Origin: Molossus alvarezi | Taxonomy: Eukaryota; Chordata; Mammalia; Chiroptera; Molossidae | Direction of reading: 5' to 3' | NCBI GenBank assembly: GCA_037176705.1 | Contig: CM073896.1 | Location: forward strand, 18,178,708 to 18,242,707 | Length of the DNA: 64,000 nt | In this document: positions 47,501 through 60,776 of the stretch, in pieces | How positions within the stretch are numbered: the stretch's first letter is position 1 | Layout of the letters: the number at the start of each line of letters is the position of its first letter | Position numbers and translations under genes: made by a program | The notes under the pieces: generated by a model | Told to the model about the DNA's origin: nothing | Seen by the model: only the letters and a program-made list of their open reading frames with translations | The model's database searches: none

Positions 47501-47729
47501 TGTTCATGAGTTCTTGTTACCAGTGCACCCTGTAAGGAGAGCCCTGATTCACATCCTTTTCCCGCCTTTCCTTGCATTGTGTAAGCTACTTAGAATGGTT
47601 CCAATCAACCCACTGAATCCAGTGGTCCAGACCAAGTTCTGTTGCCCACAACTAGAAGACTGACTGATACCCCAGGGGGCCAAAAGCCACTGGAGAGGTG
47701 TAGGTCCCAAACTGAACATTTTTTCAAAG

Positions 47730-48085
47730 GCTCCTTGACATATGAATGGATAAAGGCCTTGGGGCCTATCCGCACAATGGAATACTGTGCAGCAATGAGA
47801 ATGAACATATGCAATAATAAGAGTTTCACAAACATAATTAGGAAAGAAAGCTAGACACAATATAAATCCATTTGCACAAAGGTGAAAAAGACATAACTGA
47901 CCTATGCTATTGCACGTCAGGATGGTGGTCACCACTGGAAATGCAGGGATGCGAGAGGGTCTCCGGATGCCTCTGTGTTCTGTTCCTTGATCTGGGGGCT
48001 GGCTTCCTGGGTGTGTTCATCTTGTGAACATTCATGAGCTTACCTTTGATAAATGCAATTCTCTGTATGTATGTTATGCTCCAAT
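47730..48085 (+). mobile_element. L1 3' end fragment, plus strand
   Basis: GAATGGATAAAGGCC, CAATGGAATACTGTGCAGCAATGAG and GGTGGTCACCACTGG are the familiar L1 ORF2 end and 3' UTR wording. The frame is broken. Confidence 0.75.
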
Positions 48086-48105
48086 AAAAGTATGGGGGGG
48101 GGGAA

Positions 48106-48370
48106 CCCTGGCCGGTTTGCTCAGTGGTTAGAGCGTTGGCCCATGGACCAGAGAGTCCTGAGTTCAGGTCCTGCTAAGGGCATGTACCTCAGTTGTAGTT
48201 TGTCCCCAGTCCCGGATGAGATTGTGTGGGTGGCAACCACTCCATGCATCTCTCTCACATCGATGTTTCTCTCTCTCTTCCTCCCCCTCTCCCTCCCACT
48301 CTATCTGAGGATAAGTGCAAAAAAAAAAAAAAAAAAAAAAAAAATGTCCTAGGGTGAGAATAAAAAAAAA
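48106..48370 (+). mobile_element. Bat VES SINE with long internal A-run
   Basis: CCCTGGCCGGTTTGCTCAG to GGTGAGAATAAAAAAAAA, with an A run of about 25 at 48319-48343 before TGTCCTAGGGTGAG. Confidence 0.9.
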
Positions 48371-50370
48371 TATATGGAGGGGAGTGTCAGAAAAAGTATT
48401 CCCACTGAGGATCCCATTGACAAAACCACCCAAAGGAAACAGGTTGGTTTCCAGACCAAAGGCAGCAGAATGATACCCCTAGTTCCTTAGCTCTCCCCAA
48501 GTAAATATGGTCTCACATTTGTCTAAACATCTGGCCCACAACTTTTACATTTCTGCACATGTCTAGGAGTCATTCTGTTTTCATCATACTTTATGGTGCT
48601 TTGGCATCCTGGGGCCTTGCAGTCCATACTCAGAACTACCTCCTCTATCTGGCTTTTCCATTCCAAGAGGCATTATTCATCTGCCCTCCTCACCAGGTAG
48701 TGAACAACTGGGGATCATGCTCGCCGAAATTAGTCCAACCGTCTCATCCTAAGCCTGCTCAGTCACTTCCCCTGCCTTGCCTATTCCTTCCCAAGAAAAC
48801 CACAGTAAAAACGTGTGTCCATGCTTCCTGCCTACTGAAGGACCCTGTGCCTTTCTAGGTGGGCCTGGGTAGTGTGCTGTGCCTCCTGTTTCCAGGCCCC
48901 CATGAGCACGGCTCCTTCCTTCACAGTCATTTCTGTCACAAAAGTCAGTCATTGCTGCGAGTCTTACCAACATGAGTAAAACAAATTTGTGTACATTTTA
49001 AAGCACATGCGTTCATTCCCCAGTGTTTCAAAGCACCCACTGTATTTCAGGCACAGCTTTAGATGCCAGGCATAGAACAGTGAGCGTGCACTCAAGGTCC
49101 CTGCTCTCATGGAGCTCACATCTAGTGGGACAAAGACAATAAACAAGCAAAGAACTAAATACTTCCGGGTAGAGTTAAGTGGTGTTAATGAAATAGGCCA
49201 GGATGGGTCATTTTATGTTGTTTTGCCTGTTTGTTTTAGGGTTTGGGTTTGTTTGTTTGAAGGTCTCCCTAAGGATGTGACACTTGAGCCAAGGCCTAAA
49301 TTGTTGCTTATCCACAAGCCCCCAGAGGTCTATGCCGGGTGCCCGGAGACATCCAAAGAACAGAAATGATGCATTCCCTGCAGGCTCAGCCAGAACAAAC
49401 TCTCTCCCTTTCTCAACAGGCAAAAGAGGGCCCGAATCCAAGAGAAAATAGTTTTCCAGCATCAGCAAAGTCCATGGCCTGCTCCAGTACAGTTGCCTTC
49501 CAAATGCTATAAAGCCGAGGCGCCCCAGCACCAGGACACGGGGAACGGGCGGACTGTAGGCCAGGACCCTCCGGGCAGCGACCAGCTCGAATATTGTTTA
49601 TATAGCTATTTGCAAATAAAAAATGAAGTGCACAGATCCCTAAGCACTTTCTGCTCCCCATCCCTGGGGACCCACTGCCTAGTTCAGCTCAGCAATAACA
49701 TGAGCCTTCTCTGGTCATTGCAAACCTGACCTCCTACCCCACCCCTCTGCCCCGGGCCTGGTCGGGCTGGACGTCCTCTGGCCACATTCATAGGACACAG
49801 ACATTTCCACCTTTTTGAAAAAAATAGATCCAACTTAATTTGGACAACATCGGAATCAAATAAGGGTAGAAAATGAAATCACGGGTCCCAGCTCCTCAGT
49901 GGTACAGAAATGGTCTTTGGCCAACACAGGTCCTCTGAGGCCTGCAGCCAGACAACAGCTGTGCCTGGGGACAGGGTGGCAGCTTCCACATTGGCCTTCC
50001 TCAAAGCTCCCAGGCTGGGCCTGAGTGTCCCACACTGGGACCCTCCCCCACACACCCTGAGCCCCGGGCCAGGACCCCAGATCTGGAGATCGCTCCTGGG
50101 TCTTCCATGGGAACCTCACTCGGGGCGACGGAACTGGGCCACGCAAGGCCTGCTTTGCTGCGATGGAAGCGACATTGAGCACCTCGCTCAGGGTCCTTCT
50201 CCACAGCCTCCTCCCTCCCCACAGGGCGCAGGCTTCTTTGGAGCATGTTTTCTGTGAGCCCTGGTTCTGTTGCTTTGGTCTTGTGTATCTTTGCCTCAGA
50301 TTCCAAGAGTTTGTCTCTCACCCTGTAGCTCCCTGGGAGGTCATTTGGGTATTTATACAAATGCAGCCCA
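48371..50370. other. Intergenic, no gene seen
   Basis: An old L2/MIR-like stretch (CTCATGGAGCTCACATCTAGTGGGAC, ACAATAAACAAGCAAAG) lies at about 49010-49160. Nothing else recognised. Confidence 0.35.
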
Positions 50371-50373
50371 TCT

Positions 50374-50583
50374 TCCTGGCTGGTTTGGCTCAGCATTTAG
50401 GGCGTCGGCCCGAGGACCAGAGAATCCAGGGTTCGATTCCTCGGTTGCAGTTTGGTCCCCGGCCCTGGTCGGGGTTGTGCGGGAGGCAGCCAATCAATGT
50501 CTCTCTGACATCGATGCTTCTCCCTCTCCCACTCTATCTGAAAATAAATGGAAAAATATCCTCAGGTGAGGATTTTTAAAAAA
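50374..50583 (+). mobile_element. Shortened VES SINE with target duplication
   Basis: TCCTGGCTGGTTTGGCTCAGC to CCTCAGGTGAGGATTTTTAAA. ACAAATGCAGCC occurs at 50357-50368 and 50595-50606. Confidence 0.88.
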
Positions 50584-50606
50584 CAACCAAACAAACAAAT
50601 GCAGCC

Positions 50607-51322
50607 GTCAGCTCGGGTAGCGATCCGTGGGAGGCCTTCTATCTGTCAGTAATGTCATGCTCCAGAGCTATGAAGGTCCGAGGACTGCTCAGACCTCGGA
50701 GCAATGTGGATCAGCAGAGAGCTCACCAAGCGCAGGGGCTGGACAGCCAGAGAGAGCGCCTGTGTGGCCCACCTCTGACGTGCTGCTGTCCTCCGCAGTC
50801 CCCGCCAGGCACTTGGTGGCCTGTGAAAAGGTCCACTCCCTTGGATGGAGGTCAAATCTCAAGTTCTCCAGGCTCCCAGCTGGCTTAAAAATGTCAACAA
50901 AGAATCTTTCTACTTATCAAGCACTTTATATTTATTTCCCCGTTTATTCAGGAAGTCTGCCTCCCGTTTAATCTAAGAAGCAGGCCTCAGGGTTGGCAAG
51001 CTGGCGCTGTGGGAACCTGTGAGCTCAGGTACTTCTCTGGATAAATCAAAGCTTCCGTGCGAAGTGCCTAAATCCTATAAAAAGTAATTTATTTGCTTAT
51101 CCACAAAATTATAATATTCATTTTGTTTGTGTAAACCCACCAGTCATCAGTCATTAATACATGAACCACACGGAGCTATTTCAAGTAGGATTTCGTCCCA
51201 GACAGAGTTTCCCGTTTGAATCTGACATATTATACCTGGGAGGACTCTGCAGGAAACCATCAATAATTTCTAATTCCTACACTGGGTCTACGTATAATAA
51301 AGAGGGTTTTTTTGTTGTTCTT

Positions 51323-51367
<45 letters not shown>

Positions 51368-52510
51368 GGAAGCTGGGAACTAGGCTGCTCCTTTGTGTAG
51401 CCATCAAAAAGTAAAAGAGATGCCCCTTCTGTCTTCCGTGATACTTTGGGCTGGTCACACCCTTCCTTGGGGTTGGGCACACAGTTTGCGGTCAGTGCCC
51501 AGGAAAGGATCTGGAGCGGCGCCGGCAGGAAGTGGGAGGGTTCCCCCTGCAGAACGCAGCTCAGAGGCCAAGGCACCGAGGGCCCAGCCTTGGGAAGCTC
51601 CCAGCTGCTCAGGGCCGGAGGCCGAGCTCCGCTGGGCCTGCTCTGTGTTGGTTGGAAAGCACATCAGGGACCTGGCCCAGAGCCCTGTTCTCCCAGGTTG
51701 AAAGTCCTTGGACATTTTGCAGGTTGGGGACAGAGGTGGGGGTCCTGGCTGTGGGTCCCAGAGGGTTCACAGCCTTGGGCCACCCTGCTGCCCGGTTCCC
51801 ACCCCGTCAGCTTTGAAGGCCCCTTGGATGGTGCTGGTTCACTAAAGCCTCTGGAGGAGGGACAGATGCATAGCAAGTGGCAGGGACACCCCCCAGGAAT
51901 CATCGAGGAGAGTCGAGTAGACCCTTTGCCTTAGCTCCCGACTGTGGCCCATCAGCCCATCAAAGTGCCTGACCTCTTACTTTTAAAGTTTCTTACATTT
52001 GCCTTAATGCAAAGGAGGCTCATTTTCCCACTAGCCGATCGTACGATGTGGAAATAATGATACCTAGACCTTCAGAGGAGGCTCCCCGGAAAAGGAAGAA
52101 TTGGGTGGGTGGGACAAGGCAGAAGGCATTGCAAGCACTCGGGGAGCCAGGGCCCGGGAGAGGGGACGCAGAGGCCCCAGGCCCTGGAGGAATGGCAGGT
52201 CCGTCCACAGGAGGAGGAGCCATGGTGCTGGGCAGAGGGCCCTGGTGCCCAGTTGAAGACTTAGGGGGTTTTCTGGAAGCAAGCAAAAAACAATGGGAAA
52301 ACTGCACAAGACAGACACAAAGTTAGCCTTTCTGTTTGGAAAGAGGGCAGTGGCCACGGGGCGAGACGGGCTGAGGGGTGAGCGTGGACGGAGGGGGAGC
52401 TGCCCAGGCAGCTGGGAGCACCTGCTGCACAGACACGGACCCCTTGGTTTTGTCTCCAGTCCTTCCTGGACAGAACATGAACTACTAGAAAAATTTTTTT
52501 AAAAGACATA
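50607..52510. other. Intergenic, no gene supported
   Basis: It contains a (CT)n microsatellite and a GC-rich part (51440-52470) with overlapping frames on both strands, none with family resemblance. Confidence 0.3.
51328..51366. repeat. (CT)n microsatellite
   Basis: About 19 CT units. Confidence 0.92.
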
Positions 52511-52519
52511 CAAAATACA

Positions 52520-53250
52520 AGCCCTAATTTTTTAATAAAAAATTTTTAATTCAGGTAAAGTACACAGAACACAGAGTGTACCATCTTAGCCATGTTGCAG
52601 TGTCCAGTTCAGTAGTATTAGGTACATTCACATTGTTGTACAACCAATCTCCAGACTTCATCTTGCAGAATGGAATGTACCCGTCACGAGACTACAACTC
52701 CCGTGGCCTCCTGCCAGCACCGCCCCCTCCTGTCTCTGCATCCTTCTGTCTCAGGTACTTCACACAAGTGGAATCACACAGTATGTGTCCTTCTGTGACT
52801 GGCTTGTTTCACTTGTATAATGTCCTCAAGATGAATCCATGGTGTAGCATGTGTCAGGATGTCCATTTTTTAAAGGCTGAATAATATGGCACATTTTGTT
52901 TATCTTTACATTTGTCGATGGACACGGGTTTGTCCCATCTGCTGGCTATTATGAACGATAGTGCGATGGAGGTGGGTGTGCACATACCTTTTCAAGTCCC
53001 TGCCTTCGATTCTTTTGGGTATATACCCAGAAGTAGAATTACTATATTGTATAATAATTTTTTTTTTTTTAATTTTTGGAGGAACTACAATCCTGTTCCA
53101 TGCAGCTACCCCATTTTATATTGCCACCAGCAGTGCCCAGGGGTTCCAATGTGTGCATGGCCTCGCCGACACCTGTTATTTCCTGATTTTTTCATAGTAG
53201 CCACCCTAATGGAGGCGAAACCTCGATTTTATATTGTTAGGTTCAGTGGG
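52520..53250 (-). mobile_element. Old L1/HAL1-like fragment, minus strand
   Basis: GTACATTCACATTGTTGTACAACC, GGAATCACACAGTATGTGTCC, GGCTGAATAATATGGC and GGTATATACCCAGAAGTAGAATT are the reverse complement of old L1-type wording. Confidence 0.75.
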
Positions 53251-54299
53251 TATAAAATGACCCTGTCAAATGGCTGTATCAGTTTTAAATTCTTACTCTC
53301 AGCTTCCGCACTTGTCTCACCGATAACAAACACTTCCTAACCGTGCCCAGTGCGGGGACCAGGCTCTGAGTAGCGCTGCCAGGGGTGAAGAGGACCGGAG
53401 GGTGACGGCCACCCCTGACCGAGCTCTCACTCTGGCGACAACAGCATTGTGCGCTAGGGACTGTTCCTACGCCCAGCTTACAGGTGAGGAAACAGAGGCA
53501 GGTTGGAGCCCCGCCCGGTGCCAGCAGGGCAGGGCCCAGAGGCCGCTGTGAATGCCTGCAGCGTGGTCTCAGCCACTGTTGTTATTGTCTGGTTTTCTAA
53601 GATTACTTAATTGATTAGTTCCACGGGGGAAAGACGGAAGTTCTCCCAGGTTCTGGCTTAGTGGCTGGGTGGATAGGGATGCCAATTGGGAAGGAAATGT
53701 GATCAGTCCACTCTTGGGCATATTGAGGTTAAGGTTCACGGTGGCATCCACGTCACGGACTCTGAGCTCCTGAATGAGGACTGGCTCAGGGTGCAGCTGA
53801 GGGGGCGCCATGAGACCCCTCGGTGAGACCCCTCAAGGAGACCAAGAACATTCTCAAAAGCAGCAGCAGAGCCAGAGAGAAGTGAGGAGCCAGAGGAGAT
53901 TCATCCAACAGGAAAGGGGGTGGGTTTCAGAGAGGCCACACAGGGCAGGGCAATCCGGGGCCTGGGCAGTGGCTGTGCGGTGGCCCCGACAGTGGCATGG
54001 GCCGTGGGGGTGGAGGTCGCTGCAGGGTGAGAGGTGGGTGGTGGAGGGAAGGATGGAAAAAGTGACTGAGAGTGAAGAGCACTCTTTCTAGAGGTTCAGC
54101 TGCGCAGAGGGGGCGATATAGGGCGTTCTCTGAAGAGGGTCATGCATGTCTTCTCGGGGGCAAAGACAGATTATTATTTTGTTTTGTCTTTAAAAAAAAA
54201 AGGCTGGAACAAACATGAGTTTTTACATAGTCGGTGGGGGTGGGAGGTGAAATCAACTACAAAAGTTTCTAGAAAGATGGGGAACTGGATCAAGAATTG
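53251..54299. other. Intergenic with old repeat traces
   Basis: MIR-like GCTTACAGGTGAGGAAACAGAGGC lies at about 53477-53500, and L2-like wording at 53.6-54.1 kb. No gene. Confidence 0.35.
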
Positions 54300-54546
54300 T
54301 TAATCCTCACCCGAGGATATTTTTTCCATTGATTTTTAGAGAGAGTGGAAGGAAGGGAGGGAGGGGAAGAGAGAGAAAAACATCTATGTGAGAGAGACAC
54401 ATCGATTGTTTGCCTTCCACACTCGCCGCCACCGGGGCCAGAGATCAAACTTGCAACCCAGGTACGTGCCCTTGACCAAGAATCAAACCCGTGACCCTTC
54501 AGTGTACAGCTTGATGTTCCAACCACTGAGCCACACCAGCCAGGGC
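54300..54546 (-). mobile_element. Bat VES SINE, minus strand
   Basis: TTAATCCTCACCCGAGGATA, GATTTTTAGAGAGAGTGG, then CCACTGAGCCACACCAGCCAGGGC. Confidence 0.9.
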
Positions 54547-55029
54547 AAGGATGGTGATGCTTGAATAAGAGGAGAACAAGCCCACAACCCCTGAGATGTG
54601 AGGGAGGACAGTCTGTGACAGACTCATTTGTGAAAGGGGAACGGAAGTAGATGCCGTCAATGGAGTCAGAGGCAGACTGCCCACCGAGAGGGAGCGAGGT
54701 GGGTGCTGTATGGGACTGAGGAGAGAGGCGGGCATTGGATGTGCCACCAACATAGAGCAGTGCGGGTCACCTGGGTCTTGGAGAAGATGCTCTGGAAGGG
54801 GAAGAGCCCGGCTAAGCTGGAGATAGCATGGTAGCTGGCCCCTGTGGCCTGTTTGTGGGATTTGTCCCCATCAAGGCTCGGCTGCCCGAACACAGAAGCA
54901 GAGAAGGTGAATGACAAGACCCATCCGGGGCTAAGGTTTCGCACGTTGTCTCTGGCTGCAGTCAGGGGCGGGACAGAAGCATGATGGCTGTCACGAGAGG
55001 CAAAGGAGGAAGTCAGCTGCCGAGGCTGT

Positions 55030-55475
55030 AAAATATGTCCACAATTTATGCGACACTCCTCTCTCCAAAAGGAGGCCTCTTTTCCCTGCCTTTCAGTGTG
55101 GGCTGGACTTAGGGGCTTGCTTCGAAGGAAAATAATGTAGCAGAAGCGTCGGTGTATGACTTCCAACTCTAGGTCACGAAAGACTTTGTGGCTTCTCCTG
55201 GGTCACTCAGTCTGTTCTGGGGGAAGCGAGCTGCCATATCATTGGGATGCTCAAGAAGCCCTGTGAACAGGTCCCCGTGGCAAGGAGCTGAGGCCGCCTG
55301 TCAACAGCCACCGAGAGCACGTGGGAAACAGCCCCTCCAGCCCCAGTCAAGCCTCCAGTGGCTGCAACGGTGGCCGGCATCCTCACTGCAACCTCCCGAG
55401 AGACCCTGAGCCACGGCCACCAGCTAACCACGGGAACCACGGGGCTCCGCGGCATCCGTTACCAGCCGTAGCCGA
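55030..55475 (+). mobile_element. MaLR/MLT1-like LTR fragment, plus strand
   Basis: TGACTTCCAACTCTAGGTCACGAAAG, GAACAGGTCCCCGTGGCAAGGA, AACAGCCACCGAGAGCACG and GAGAGACCCTGAGCCACGGCC follow the MLT1-type LTR pattern. The 3' end looks cut off. Confidence 0.55.
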
Positions 55476-58005
55476 CTGTGCCCTGCCCACGTGCGAGGGA
55501 AGGGGAGCTGAGCAGTGGAATGGATTCAGAGCCAGGTTTGGCAAGTGGGCCCAGCCAGAGGTCAGGGGGCAGGAAGGCAGGGGGTCGGTGGCAGGACACG
55601 AAGAGAATGACGTAGGGCCAGAAGGCGCCTCGCAGAAGAGGAGGAGATGGAGAAGTCGGGGCCCTGGAGGCCTCTGAAACCAGAGAGCACATGTGTGAAA
55701 GTGGGGGGAGTGGGCAAGACAGAGAGTCGGAGCGGGTTTTCCTGCCGAGGGGAACACGGGTGTGGACGGGGTTAAGGGAAGGTGAAGGTCAATGGCGCCA
55801 AGGCTCATGGACAGTGAAGCCAGCCAGGGCAACAAGGGGGCTTCGGTTGGGAAGAAAGACTTGCCTTCAGATGCCAGAGGTCTCACGTAGGTGGGGAGTG
55901 GGTCAGGCCAATAGATGACGAGGGTGAAGGCGACTTCTCTGGCCTAGCAGTCTACGTAGCCGTGCAGGGACTCGGAATGCCGGCGGCCCCGAGGGTGCCC
56001 AGACCGCAGCCGCCAGGGCCGAGCAGGCCTCGCTGGCCGCACGGGGTCGTTCCCAGCCCTCCCGTTGGCTGGGCGCCCGCGGCACCCAGGTAAACACTAA
56101 CCACTGTCGGACAGCAAAGGGAGAAGATCCTTGAGAGGGAAGCACAGTCCCGCCGGCCCCTCCAGCCTCGGCTCCTTCCCACTCCGGAGCCACCTCTGCT
56201 GTGCCGGAGCAGGGGCCCCCGACGCCTCAGCAGGTCCTGGTCTTCCTCCGTCCTGCCCCCCACGCAGTGTTTCTTTTTGCTGGGGTAGCTCCCAGTGTGA
56301 CCTCCCCATGGCTTCTTCCTTTTCATGTCCACACCCCCTCTGGGGTCACGGTGTTTCCCAGGCCCCGCTCCCCCTGCTGAGGGCCTTTGCTACTGAGTCA
56401 GCAGCGGGACCCAGAGTCCCCCCTCTCCCCAGCTGGCCTGTCTGCCTGCTGCCCTCTTCACTTCGGTGAGTCTTCCCAGGCTGGTCTGAATCCCAGAAGA
56501 GGACAGCGCTCATCGTCCAGCTTGGCCCGCACCCCAGCTCCGTACCTGCGCCCTGAAATCCTAGTACGTATCTGTTTCCTTATCGCGAAACTCACAAGAC
56601 TCCCAAGTCTGGATTTATCTGCCAGGCCACATGCTTTTGAAAGGACTTGGCAAGTGGTCGGCTGGCCCTTCCTGCCTGCACGTCCACAGCACACCTCCCT
56701 GGGCAGTGACACAGCGACTGCGTTTGCGGCGACGTGGACATGCAGCGTGACAAAGCCAGAAACACCTTCTGCAAAGCTGTCAGCAAAGGGCAGGCTCCCG
56801 TGCCCTTGGACGTCATTCCTCTCCCTCTGCTTTTGCAGTTGTTTTATGTTGAAATAAGTCAGCTCGGGGCTGTATAACAAATGAATTCCAGCTTGCATCT
56901 TGGCTGGGTCTGTTTTGCTTGAGGGGAGTTGTTTATGCTAACGGGTGCCCCCCCACACCGTAGTTGGATTTATATTATGCAGAGTCTTGTCCATCATCTG
57001 GATGCTGCTGTAAACAAGATAATCTTTGTCTCCCAGGAATGGGCCTGTTGCCAATAACTTTAAATAAACACAAGCACCAGTTTTGTGTTTACATTGTCTG
57101 AGGTAACCGCTGGCAAGAGTTTTCAATGGCGCCACCGGCCCCTCCCCGCTAAGGTGGTATCGGCTTTCCGGACTGACCTGTGCGTGGAGCACTCACTCGG
57201 GAAAGGTTTCATACTTAGCAGATGAGTGCTACACCCAAGTCTGCATTCTCTTGTGTGGTTTAGTATGTTTCAATCCCATGAAGTTAGCAGTGCCTCTTTT
57301 CGTGTTGGAGGGAGCAGGGCAGGGGTGGACAGGGAGACGTTAGATGTGTGCATTGAAATCACGGACTCAGGCTCCCCGTGCCGTCAGTGGGGAGGCCCGA
57401 GGAGCCCATGGCTCTGGGGGCTGTGTTATTAACAGGGCTGCGATTTTGCTCCATGAAGACATTGGTGTGTTGAGTTGCATTCCATGCGGATCATCCAAGG
57501 AATTTTGCAGAAGTCTGAGTGTCTGTGGCAATTCCAAACCAAGCAACCACAGAAACACACAACTCTTCACATAGTGATGAATGACCTCTGTGGAGGAGTG
57601 AAGAGAAAAGCAACTTTCTTGCTAAGCTTCCCTGCAAAGTAAGCAAGCACGCTGTCGGGTGTGTGATTCACGCTCCCAGGCCTCTTTAGGAACAGACCGA
57701 AAATGTCCTTTGCGGTAGTAACGTTTGGTTCATAGTCCAGACTTCAAGTGCAGGACACAAGAAATCAGTTTCTCAGAGCTAACCAGGCTTCCTGTGGAAC
57801 ATCTTTCTGCTGAAGGGTGGTATGGGGGAGCGTGGGAAACAGAGTCTGAACGCTCCATGCAGAAGAATGTCATAGGAGTAAGATCTTGACGGGCCCTTGC
57901 TTGGCTTCAAGTTTGAAAATCTCTCAGGTCTAATTTATAAACCCGCAAATGAATATGAACAAAATCAAAGAGTCAAGAAACAGCCCACTTCATACGTGTG
58001 TGCAG
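55476..58005. other. Intergenic, no gene supported
   Basis: Overlapping frames at 55.4-56.9 kb on both strands have no family resemblance. An AT-rich unique-looking stretch at about 56820-57130 could be a conserved non-coding element, which only alignment can show. Confidence 0.3.
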
Positions 58006-58009
58006 ATAC

Positions 58010-58801
58010 GCCTCGTGGTGTCGCCCCTGCCGGCTGCACTGTGCTCTGCAGATATGAAGACTTCTGGGGACCCCACGTGAAAGCATTGTTCCAACAGCAT
58101 TGGCTCACTTCGTGTCTCTCCGTCACGTTTTGGTAATTCTCACAATATTTCAAACTTTTTCATCACTGTTATATTTGCGACTGTGATCAGTGATCTTCGA
58201 TGTTACTGTTGTCATTGTTTGGGGGTACTAGGAACCGTGCCCCCATAAGATGGTGACCTTAATCTATAAATGTTGTGTGTGTTCTGACTGCTCCAACCCA
58301 GGTAGTCCGCCTCGCTCTCCCTCCCCTCGGCCCTCCCTATTCCCTGAGACACAACGGTATTGAAATTAGGCCGATTAATAACCTTGCAATGGCCTCGAAG
58401 TGTTCAGTGAAAGGGAGAGTTGCTTGGTGTGGCAAACTGCGTTGTTTTATTTTACGAAGTCGCCACAGCCACCCTAGCCTTCAGCACCCACCGCTCACCG
58501 GTCAGCAGCCAGCAACAGGGAGTCAAGGCGTCCACCAGCATGACAACCCCCTGAAGGCCCAGATGACTGTGAGCGCTTAAGCAATGAAATATTTTCCATT
58601 AATGTATGTACATTGTTTTTTAGACATAATGCCATTGCACACTTAATACACTATAGTATAATTACAGCATAGTGCAAACAGAACTCTAAGTACACTGGAA
58701 AACCAAAAAAAAAAAAAAATCAGGTGACTCGCTTTATTGCGACATTTGTTTTACTGCGGTGGTCTGGAACTGAACCTGCAATATCTGCAAGGCATGCCTG
58801 T
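58010..58801 (+). mobile_element. Internally deleted Tigger1-like DNA transposon
   Basis: Upstream wording (CCAACAGCATTGGCTCACTTC, TTTCAAACTTTTTCATCACTG) and an ATG at 58389 (MASKCSVKGR) match the 5' end of Tigger1 and the start of its pogo-type transposase. The sequence then jumps within a few codons to the transposase C-terminus (GCCACAGCCACCCTAGCC) and the 3' end GACTCGCTTTATTGCGACA ... CAAGGCATGCCTGTA. About 1.6 kb of the parent coding sequence is missing. It cannot make transposase. Confidence 0.8.
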
Positions 58802-60574
58802 ACTTTATGGTGCGTTGCTTTATTCTGTGCAAAACAAAACAAACAAAGAAACAAAGTGAGACATCAGGCTTTGCCTGGATGGTGGGCACAGGGTGGGGGA
58901 TGAAGACTGTCGGCCCTGGAGCGGGACTGTGCGGGGATAAAGTCTGACTTTTCCTCTTTCCTTATGTGTGAGGGCAGGCAAGTGATTTAATCCATCTGTG
59001 ACAGTTTCCTGGACAATAGGGTTGATAACAGCACTTACCTTGTATGACTGCTGAGAACGGAGTGAGTCAACTCTAGTGCGGAACAACACGGGCTATCAGA
59101 CCCTCTCTGATGGCCTTCCTGCCCAATGTGCACGCCTGGCAGACGCTCCTAATAGAGCCAACAGAACAGCAGTATCGGCCAGGGCTCAGGAGCAGAATCC
59201 ACTGTACCTGTTGGAAGTGAATTGGGCTTAATTAAGCAAAATAGTTTATAAATCAGAGGGAGTGCTGAAAAGCCGCCTGTAAGTTGAGCTTTCGGGGATG
59301 ACTTCCAAAGCCACCAGAGAGCTGTTCCCTCCTGTGTAATCGAGAAACAGCCAGGCTGCTGCTGGCTCGGGAAATCACACCTGCCCGCTGCCCCCGGCTC
59401 CACAGAAGGCCCCGCCGCCTCCTGATGCCCAGGAGCTGAGCGGCAATCCCAGAGGCGCCCCGCCGCGCTCTCGTCGTCCAAGCCGGTCACAAACGTGAAC
59501 TCACGTGCAAAAGCTCAGGCACAAAAGCGTCTGGTAGAGCTGGTTAGTGTTCCAGGCCCGCAGATCAGGAAGGTGAAGGTGGCACAAGGGCTGAGCCCCA
59601 GCCGCCAGCCGTGCTACCACATCCGTCATGAAATAAGCAGCTAAGGCCAGGCATGTGGAACAGGACTCCTGTGTCCCCTGCTCACCCCACCTTCATTGTC
59701 CTTGGACTCCCTGGTGTCTGTGGCCGTGGAGGAAACTCAATGTGGTTCTTTTAGACTGGCTGTAGAAAGTACTAGGAGATTCCAGGAATTTGTAGGAGAG
59801 GAAAAAGTGGAAAATACAAGTGGAGTCAAAGCAGTTATTGCTGGAGGGTAAAGATATTTTTTAAAGGATTTAAAAAAAGCAAATGTCTTCTGTTGTTCAA
59901 CTAAAGTCAATTGTGACATTGGTAGGATTCTGTGGGATATCATTATGGTATGAAAATTGTTTTATTCTTGCTGGTTAAAAATGAAGCAACAGAAGTCAAT
60001 GCCACAAAACTACCAGTGTTTATTCTGGACAGTGGGAATAAAAGTGACTATCATAGTCTCCTTTGTATGTTTCTTTGTATAGCCAGATATTAATTTTACT
60101 ATTTCTAGGAAAGCAGTTTATATGATTTTTAAAGCAATCAACCAAAACCAAAACTTGATCTCTCCCTCCCCCTCTTTCTTGTTTTCCTCCCTTCTAATCT
60201 TTTAAATCACTTGCTGATCTTTTAAAAAGTCTCACCTGTAGGTAAATACCTGTGGAACTGATAGACCACTAGATACTTTCAAAGTATTGTAAACACACAA
60301 TTTTTAAACTAGATTCACTGGCTTGTCAAAGGCTGGATTTCCCCCATCCCTTGAGCGAATTTTCTATCACCATCTGGAAACTGAAACGCAGACTTAGAAG
60401 CTATTTTAAAGTTGCTCTGGTTTAACTTGTTTCTCTGAAAACAACGACAACAGGAAAAACCCAAGAAGCAGATTGTGCGAAAGATTACGATGAGATCTAA
60501 CCCTCAAAAATGTGAACAGTATGCTCCACAAGGCAGGGTAAAAGCTGGTATTTGTTTATTTAAAATGCGGTCAG
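58802..60574. other. Intergenic, with a MIR fragment
   Basis: A plus-strand MIR stretch (about 58965-59100: CAAGTGATTTAATCCATCTG, CAGTTTCCTGGACAATAGGG) is present. The rest holds no recognised gene. Confidence 0.4.
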
Positions 60575-60776
60575 TCCTGGCCAGTTTAGCTCAATGGTTA
60601 CAGGACCAAAGCGTTGCGGGTTCAATTCCTGGTCAAGGGCACGTACCTCAGTTGCAAGATCAATCCCCGGCCCTAGTCAGGGTCATACGGGAGGCAATCA
60701 ATCCATGTGTCTCTCTCACATTGGTGTCTCTCTCTTTCTCTCTCCCTCCTTCCTTCCACTTTATTTTTTTCCACAG
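60575..60776 (+). mobile_element. VES-like SINE, 3'-truncated or interrupted
   Basis: TCCTGGCCAGTTTAGCTCAATGG, B-box GGTTCAATTCCTGG and a CT-rich core ending CACTTTATTTTTTTCC. The GGTGAGGAT tail is missing. Confidence 0.8.

Noticed and set aside
56820..57130. Conserved non-coding element
   Set aside because: Looks unique and AT-rich, but conservation cannot be judged from one sequence.
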